A stretch of DNA of 64,000 nucleotides from Halichoerus grypus (lineage: Eukaryota > Chordata > Mammalia > Carnivora > Phocidae), in NCBI RefSeq assembly GCF_964656455.1, contig NC_135715.1, positions 39,318,603 through 39,382,602 on the forward strand. The letters run 5' to 3'. Shown one piece after another: positions 58,130 to 64,000 of the stretch (positions are counted from its first letter, which is position 1; the number at the start of each line of letters is the position of its first letter). Below the pieces are notes generated by a model, which was not told the origin of the DNA, ran no database searches, and saw only the letters and a program-made list of their open reading frames with translations. The translations under genes and the position numbers were made by a program.

Positions 58130-60807
58130 TTTGCATGGTCTAGTTTGCCTCATCAGATACTCATATTGTAATCTTCCTTCTTTTGTGACAGTCTTGTTGA
58201 TCAGCAGAAATTAATGCCTAATAACATTTAATGTGAACTGTATTATGCTTTGTAAAGATAAGGTACATTTTCCCTCATATGGGAAATAATTAAACATATT
58301 TTATTATCCTTGTATCGTAGTTGAAGACCGTCTCTCAGTGATAGAAAAATCACAAATCCCATCCTTGGACAGCAGCTAGTCATAAGTGTTCAATTGTTCT
58401 CCAGACAGTTTTGCTCCTGACACAAACAAACAAAAAGCAGTTGATTAAATGACCAAGTGAGTAAATTCACAAGAAATTATTATAACATTGTTATAATTGA
58501 AACAGCAGAAATGTCACACGTATTTGCTTGTATTTTAAATGTTTTAGGAACTGGGGAAAGAGCAGTTGTCTCAAAGCATACAGTTTCCTGGTTTTTGTTT
58601 TCTTGCTTTTTTCACTCCACCTAGCAACTGTATTGCATCTGCAGCTGCCAATCCTGCTATTCTTGACATTAATCTCAACCCCTTTTCTGGGTCTCATCAG
58701 GTAGCTTTTCTTGCCCATGGACTAGGTGGCCTCTTCTTGCTAATTAGATTCATTTCAAAGAATTTGACCTGTCGGTATCCCTTGGATTTGAATTAGGGTC
58801 ATTTTCAAGAGGTACATTTGTTTTCAGTGTATTTAGAAGATGAAAAGTCTAACAATTAATAGATTTCCTGGGTAAGAGTTCATTTTTAAGCATAGCTTTA
58901 AAGGAAAGGTTGTAATATTTTCCCTCTATTCACCTACCCTTTCTGATCCTCATATAATAACTTCTTTTTAGAAGAAATTATTGGAGCGCCTAGCCTGCAC
59001 TCTTTCCACAGGCATCGATGCCAAGTCACAGGTTTTCTTTCTTTTTTCCTTTTTTTCCTTTTAATAATTCAACTCTTATGCACCCCTTATCACATTGAAT
59101 TTGCCCTTGGTATAGATGGCAAAGCTCTAAGTGAGGGTTTAATTATAGCCATTTAGAGACAACTTAAAAACTCCTCCTGTCTAATTTACTGCTGTTCTAA
59201 AGTAGACTCTGGATAAGAGTTTCAAAGTTTTAAAACTACTAAGAGATAACATGCTTACAGGGTGGTTTGTATAGTTTAAAATTTTTTCAAGGAGAAATGA
59301 AAGAATCAAGAGATTTTTTCATATTAAAAGTCACATGACCAGATCGAGCTTAAAATTTTAACCCCTTTACTTGTGCCTTAGAATGTAATGGCGCCAATGA
59401 CTAGTAAAACTAGTTATGTTATGTTCCCTAAGATGGCCCTCTAAGAATCTTTTGCTGTACTTGTGATTTTAGGACTGTTTTTTGATGTGTTTTGTTTTTT
59501 TCCAAGAAAACTGCTTTAAATCATAAAAACTTGGTAATTTGGTACTAAGACTTACAAGGTCTAACAAGAGGAAAATCATCTTGAGTTATTTTTAACTCAG
59601 ATGCCTTCAGATATATGTGGTAATTTTATATTCCCAAGTTTTCTCTTATTATTTCTTTTATCATCCTTCAATCAAATATTTTACGTCGCTGTAAAACAAA
59701 GAAATAGGTGCTCCAAACAGTTATCCTTTATGTTTTCTTTACTGTTGAATGCTAGAGCTCTTCCCATAATGAATTTCCCAAATGAATTCTAATCCTTTAT
59801 AAATTATGAGATGTAAGTTTGTCTACTGAAGAATAGAAAGTGAAAGGAGTCAAGGAATGAAAACACTATCCCTAAGAGAGAGGCTATTGCCAAGGCAATA
59901 GTCTTTGGAAGGAGAAATATTTTAACTGCTATTTTAAAAATAAGTTTCAAATTCCATTTTTCAAAGAAATAAGATTTTTCTTTACTGGTATATAGTGTCG
60001 CAAGTACTGTGTACACTGAGAGAAACACACCGTTGTGTTTCTCGTACTGATGGTTGACATGAATGTTTTTTCCTCAACTTGAATCAGGGTTACACTTCTG
60101 GGTCCCAAAAAGGAAAACAGATAGTATCATATTTTATAGACCATGGAAGAAAATATGATTTTCTCCCTTAAAACAACCACAATCCCTTCACCATCTTTTC
60201 TCCCCAGCAATATGTGTCATCCACCGTACTTATTACAATGCCAATTCGCTATGGAGGTTTGTATTCCTTATGTCTTATCACTTCCCAAGTTTCTCAGCTT
60301 GCTTACAGTTGTTTCAGTGTATGGTTTGATGAAATCCCTGAAATAGGAAAGTAATATGAAATATCTTCAGAGGATATTGGAATGGATAAGTGTTTTGAAG
60401 TTTTTGTCTTGAACTTCCAAAGATAGAACTATCATTTTATCTAGTGTGACTCTTATTATCTCAGTATTAGAAAGCTACTTCATATAGGTCCATTAATTCA
60501 TGAAACCCAATATATTCCTCAGGATTAAACTCTTTATGGCTTCTTCTAAACTGTTTATGACTAAACAGCCAATTTAGAAAGAAGTTAGTACCTTTTTCTA
60601 TATGCTACGTATAAATAAATCCCTGATCTCAACCGTGTGTTTGGATGACTTTTAACTTCATTAGGTCCATATATATTCTAAGTGTAATCCTTCTTGACTG
60701 ATCGTTTTTTCTCTACCTGGGAAACAATAACCTAATCTTTGTGTTTGAGTCATTGTTTGTTTTTAAGGCACAGGCCATTCTAAACCCCTTATCAAATAGC
60801 CAAGAGT
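58130..60807. other. Unique DNA, no gene recognised
   Basis: About 2.7 kb. Opposed frames of about 75 codons at 58491-58796 overlap and have no family signature. A perfect 12-bp palindrome GGCATCGATGCC lies at 59011-59022. Remaining frames (59601-59792 plus, 59804-60028 minus, 60143-60346 plus) are AT-rich and hydrophobic by composition. Confidence 0.5.
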
Positions 60808-60820
60808 AGTTTTTCCTTTT

Positions 60821-61019
60821 TTTTTTTTTTTAAGATTTTATTCATTTATTTGAGAGAGAGAGAGAGAGTGAGTGAGCAGGGGGAGCAGCAGAGGGAGAGG
60901 GAGAAGCAGGTTCCCCGCTGAGCAAGGAGCCCAATGATGCTGGACTCGATCCCAGGACCCCGGGATCACGACCTGAGCCGAAGGCAGATGCGCAACCAAC
61001 TGAGCCACGCAGTCATCCC
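60821..61019 (-). mobile_element. Can-SINE (minus)
   Basis: Minus SINE with a decayed head (CCACGCAGTCATCC) but intact GATCCCAGGACCCCGGGATC. The TSD is AGTTTTTCCTTTT at 60808-60820 and 61020-61032. Confidence 0.94.
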
Positions 61020-61032
61020 AGTTTTTCCTTTT

Positions 61033-61407
61033 TAAGAAATAACTCTGGAAAGCTAATTGCCTTCATCAGCTTTATATATGCATGCACAAATATAATGCAC
61101 AGAGATGATTTTAAACTTTTTGTGTTCTATTGCTCTGAGTAGGTTTTCCTCTCCTCCTTTTCCTTTTCTTCCACCCCTTTTTTTTCTCCTCCTTTTCCCC
61201 TCCCCCTCCTCCTCTTCCTCCTCTTCTCCCACGAGGTTACTCACAGCAGGGTTGAGCTGTGCCCCGCCGCATTTATATACAGCCCCTTCATCCCCAGGCA
61301 TGAGTCTCAGGTGCACCAAGACCTTCGTCAGCACACCCTCGGCACACCTGTCACCCTAAGCCTGCCTCTGCATGCCGCCTCCTGTACATCGGTGAAATGA
61401 TTCTGTC
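61033..61407. other. Unique DNA with polypyrimidine tract
   Basis: Holds the tract at 61144-61230 and a GC-richer flank. Opposed frames (61053-61334 minus, 61105-61359 plus) are driven by the tract: poly-Glu/Lys/Arg on one strand and poly-Ser/Pro/Leu on the other. Confidence 0.6.
61144..61230. repeat. 87-nt polypyrimidine tract
   Basis: Only one purine (A at 61173) interrupts 87 bases of C/T on the plus strand (blocks such as CTCCTCCTTTTCC and CCTCCTCCTCTTCC). Such homopurine-homopyrimidine tracts can form triplex (H-DNA). Confidence 0.92.
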
Positions 61408-61455
61408 CTGGTAATCATTCAACAAAAATTTATTCATCCAGTTCTGTGTGCCAGG
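61408..61455 (-). mobile_element. Short L2 (LINE2) fragment (minus)
   Basis: TCATTCAACAAAAATTTATT followed by GTTCTGTGTGCCAGGAGCAG resembles the first bases of the reverse-complement L2 3' end. Only about 45 bp, so tentative. Confidence 0.4.
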
Positions 61456-61543
61456 AGCAGAATCGCTCTTACCCTACATTTAGGTTTTGAAAGTAAAGAT
61501 TAGTTAATTTAACACCTGAACTGTGTTAAAATATTACACTGAG

Positions 61544-61727
61544 AGGCGCCTGGGTGGCTCAGTCAGTTAAGCGTCTGCCTTCAGCTCAGGTCATGATCTC
61601 GGGGTCCTGGGATTGAGCCCCACATCCGGCTCCCTGTTCAGTGGGTAACCTGCTTCTCCCTCTCCCTCTCTGCTCTGTCTCCTTCTCTCACTCTCTCTCA
61701 AATAAATAAATAAAATCTTAAAAAAAT
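61544..61727 (+). mobile_element. Can-SINE (plus)
   Basis: Full-length SINE (AGGCGCCTGGGTGG head; CTCGGGGTCCTGGGATTGAG core) with a short tail. A perfect 13-bp TSD, ATATTACACTGAG, lies at 61531-61543 and 61728-61740. The minus frame 61591-61794 is SINE-derived. Confidence 0.96.
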
Positions 61728-61740
61728 ATATTACACTGAG

Positions 61741-64000
61741 TTCTGACCTGCTGTCAACACTAATATCAGGGTAATCCAGCAGTGGAAATACCATACTTCT
61801 TTGGCTCGGAATGTCGTCAGCATTAACTTGGCCTGTGATAGCCTGCAGCAGCCGCTCTCAACCTTTGTTTCATCCGTGTGGGTGTCATCCACGAGAAATT
61901 GCCACGTGCAATTCCTGCCTCGCAGCTCTAGCCAAGCATCTTTCCCTGCCACTCAAGAACGAACATCAGAATGCAATGAAGAAGAAAGGATACCATGACA
62001 CTAATTTATTTTTTTTTAAATACATAATACTTAAAGCCTTGGGTCCTTGAAGTAACATTAGCAGCACATCTCTTGCCGGGTTACTAAAAACTCTTATACT
62101 CTAGTGTCACCCTGCTGTTGGAAGCCATCATTTGCCACTCTGGAAAACTTCTCTGTAAGTTGTGCTCGGCTGTCCACGCTCCTCACATCCTCTTGTGATG
62201 TGCAGCCCCCATGGTGGGACAGATGGCCGGAGAGAGGTTTGTTATCTGTGCTCAAGCAGCCGTTTCTCTGTGCGTCCTTACCATTAGCATATGACTCTTC
62301 TGCCCTTCTTTTCTTCGCAGGGTAGAGTGAAGTGCGGTAGTCACATCTGCTGTGCAGATTGTTGGGATCCTTGCTGCGAAACCATTAGGTGGGGGTGCCT
62401 GGACAGTGGAAAACTCTAGGTGTCTGCTTCTGCCTGGTTTCCCTTGAGAGGCAAAGGCCGTCTATTGACAGCTTGAAGGTGACTTGCCTGGTGAACTTTT
62501 GTCATCTTCCTAATTCAGCAGCAAACTGCATGTTCACACAACTGAATGACCTCAAAATCTTTTATTTTAAGACCTCTGAAATGCCTAACCTTATATATTG
62601 GTCTTGACTATGAGTGAGAGCATAAAACCTGAGACTAGTCCTCTTAAATGGACACATTCAACTGGTTAATGAACAGGAAGTTGTAGCAAGTTCTAAAAGC
62701 TACCAAAATAGTCTTCTTAGATTTTTCCTCTTTAACAGTTAATAAATACATCGTTTGGAACAATGAATAAAAGAAGGATATAAAATACATTTCTTAACCT
62801 CAAGAGGTCTCAAGTCTAGTTGAAGACATGAAAACCCATAGCTTCTTTGAAGTGTGTACTGTGCTTGGGGGTGGGATAGGTGGGAGTGGCTATGTTTTGA
62901 CTTATCTGTGAAAGACAGAACTGTAATATTACACTTGTCAAATATGGTGCTTGAGGGTAATTCTGTGCATTTTGATATTTTTGTCTTTTGGATAGCATGG
63001 CATTCAAAATGAATTAGGTTTTAATGTCATACTGTAATTGCCTTCAGTGATCACATTAGAAATACATGGCATTTACATAATATTCTATTGAAAACTCAGT
63101 TTTAATTTATACTATTTTTTATATAATAAATGTCATATCAAAATTTAGTTTTTTTACTGTGTCTGTTTGGAAGCCTAAAGCTGTGCTCATTCTCATTTAC
63201 TTTCTGTATATACATAGAAGTAATGTTCATATGCCCACTTTGTTCCTGGAGCATATAAAAGCAGTTCTGTATAAAAAGTGCACGTCCCTTATTATAGCAA
63301 AAGATAGTTACATTCTAGTTCTTTAGTGCAGCCCCTAAAAACAGAGCCTCATATTATTTTCAGGTTTCTCCTTTAGCTTTGAAAAAATATGCCCCTCAAC
63401 CTCATGACTTAATGACACTTTCTGATGGAGTCAGTGTGAAAATGGACAGTTTTAAACCCACCCCCCCCACACACATACCCACACAATGGTTACTTATTGT
63501 CCCAATCGCAAAGTGCTGTTTTACAGAGAGCATAACTTCAAATACAAGGCAAGCACTTACCCATCCACAGCTAAGGAGCTAACAACTGTAAAATGAACTC
63601 AGGATGGATTACTTCTCACAAAAACCAGGGCTCAGGCAAGGTGGTGAAAAAAAATTATTACATCTTCGAAATGTTGAACGAAAATAATTCTGGCACAGTC
63701 CATGTGATTAAATCTATTTTCATTTAACCACACAGTTTGCACTTCTCTTCATCCTCAGGGCTTTTTAACAAAGTTATTTCCTTTAAAGAGGAAAAGAAAA
63801 TGTAACCCAGAGTCTCTCTTTGAATGAATTTTCCTTTCTCTCCACAATTTGAATTTCTTCGAAAAACATTTTCCAAATAGATTTTAATCTATTATACTGA
63901 CAACTAGAATTGTACCTTTAGGATCACCTTGTGACACAGTTGGAGCTATTGCTGAAATATTGACTTTAAAAACCTCATTTGTGATAGTGACTACACCTAA
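61741..64000. other. Unique DNA, no gene recognised
   Basis: The most GC-rich non-repeat stretch of the window lies at about 61800-62500. It supports several overlapping frames of 65-79 codons on both strands (61731-61998, 62104-62325, 62389-62607). None has a recognisable domain, a clear start context or a convincing splice pair. A C8 run with CA repeats lies at 63460-63484. No RNA gene seen. Confidence 0.5.

Noticed and set aside
58491..58796. Opposed frames of about 75 codons as an exon
   Set aside because: Neither has a recognisable motif. The TTTTTCACTCCACCTAG acceptor-like text has no matching downstream donor that I can support.
61053..61334. Glu/Lys/Arg-rich 93-codon protein
   Set aside because: Produced by the polypyrimidine tract; the opposite strand is open for the same reason.
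9501..61727. CRISPR-like array from recurring GCGCCTGGGTGGCTCAG
   Set aside because: Copies are irregularly spaced by hundreds to thousands of bases, on both strands, each with its own TSD. They are SINEs, and the DNA is mammalian.
1..64000. Endogenous retrovirus or LTR elements
   Set aside because: I found no gag/pol/env-like frames, primer-binding sites or paired LTRs. The only reverse transcriptase remnant has L1 motifs.

Overview
This 64 kb window looks like non-coding nuclear DNA from a carnivoran mammal. The strongest evidence is 19 copies of the tRNA-derived carnivore SINE (Can-SINE/SINEC), recognised by the head GGGGCGCCTGGGTGGCTCAG, a pyrimidine-rich middle and an AAATAAATAAA...TCTTTAAAA tail. 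Nearly all are flanked by target-site duplications (TSDs) of 8-18 bp that can be read directly. A short carnivore-type L1 3' end lies at 25.5 kb. The canid SINEC_Cf head, the felid form and the typical bear variant are all absent. That points to a non-ursid arctoid (pinniped or mustelid), but this step is inference from remembered subfamily consensus sequences.

Layout. 1-1.5 kb: unique AT-rich DNA. 1.5-6.2 kb: a large, old, rearranged L1 on the minus strand. It keeps its 5'UTR, an ORF1 relic (coiled coil and C-terminal domain), part of the ORF2 endonuclease and part of the reverse transcriptase; the 3' part of ORF2 is inverted and sits beside the 3'UTR. 6.2-9.5 kb: unique DNA with a (CA)n array and an RFX-like palindrome. 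9.5-21.6 kb: ten SINEs, an ancient L1M fragment, L2 and MIR relics. 21.6-25.5 kb: unique, with one unidentified protein-like frame. 25.5-26.0 kb: a 203-bp L1 with a SINE inserted at its edge. 26.0-43.3 kb: about 17 kb with no recognisable Can-SINE, holding a MIR, a non-autonomous hAT-Charlie transposon and AT-rich stretches that could be conserved regulatory DNA. 43.3-46.5 kb: three SINEs and two MIR relics. 46.5-53.6 kb: unique plus L2 relics. 53.6-61.7 kb: five SINEs, a G-quadruplex candidate and a pyrimidine tract. 61.7-64 kb: unique.

I found no intact protein-coding gene, no convincing exon, no RNA gene, no CRISPR array and no endogenous retrovirus. The open frames of 60-117 codons are short, lie mostly in repeats or AT-rich DNA, and mostly look like chance. 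The window is best described as intergenic or intronic sequence shaped by LINE and SINE retrotransposition. I did not find a new multi-gene system. The points most worth checking are the inverted L1, the youngest-looking SINE, the SINE-poor block and a few motif-rich non-coding segments.
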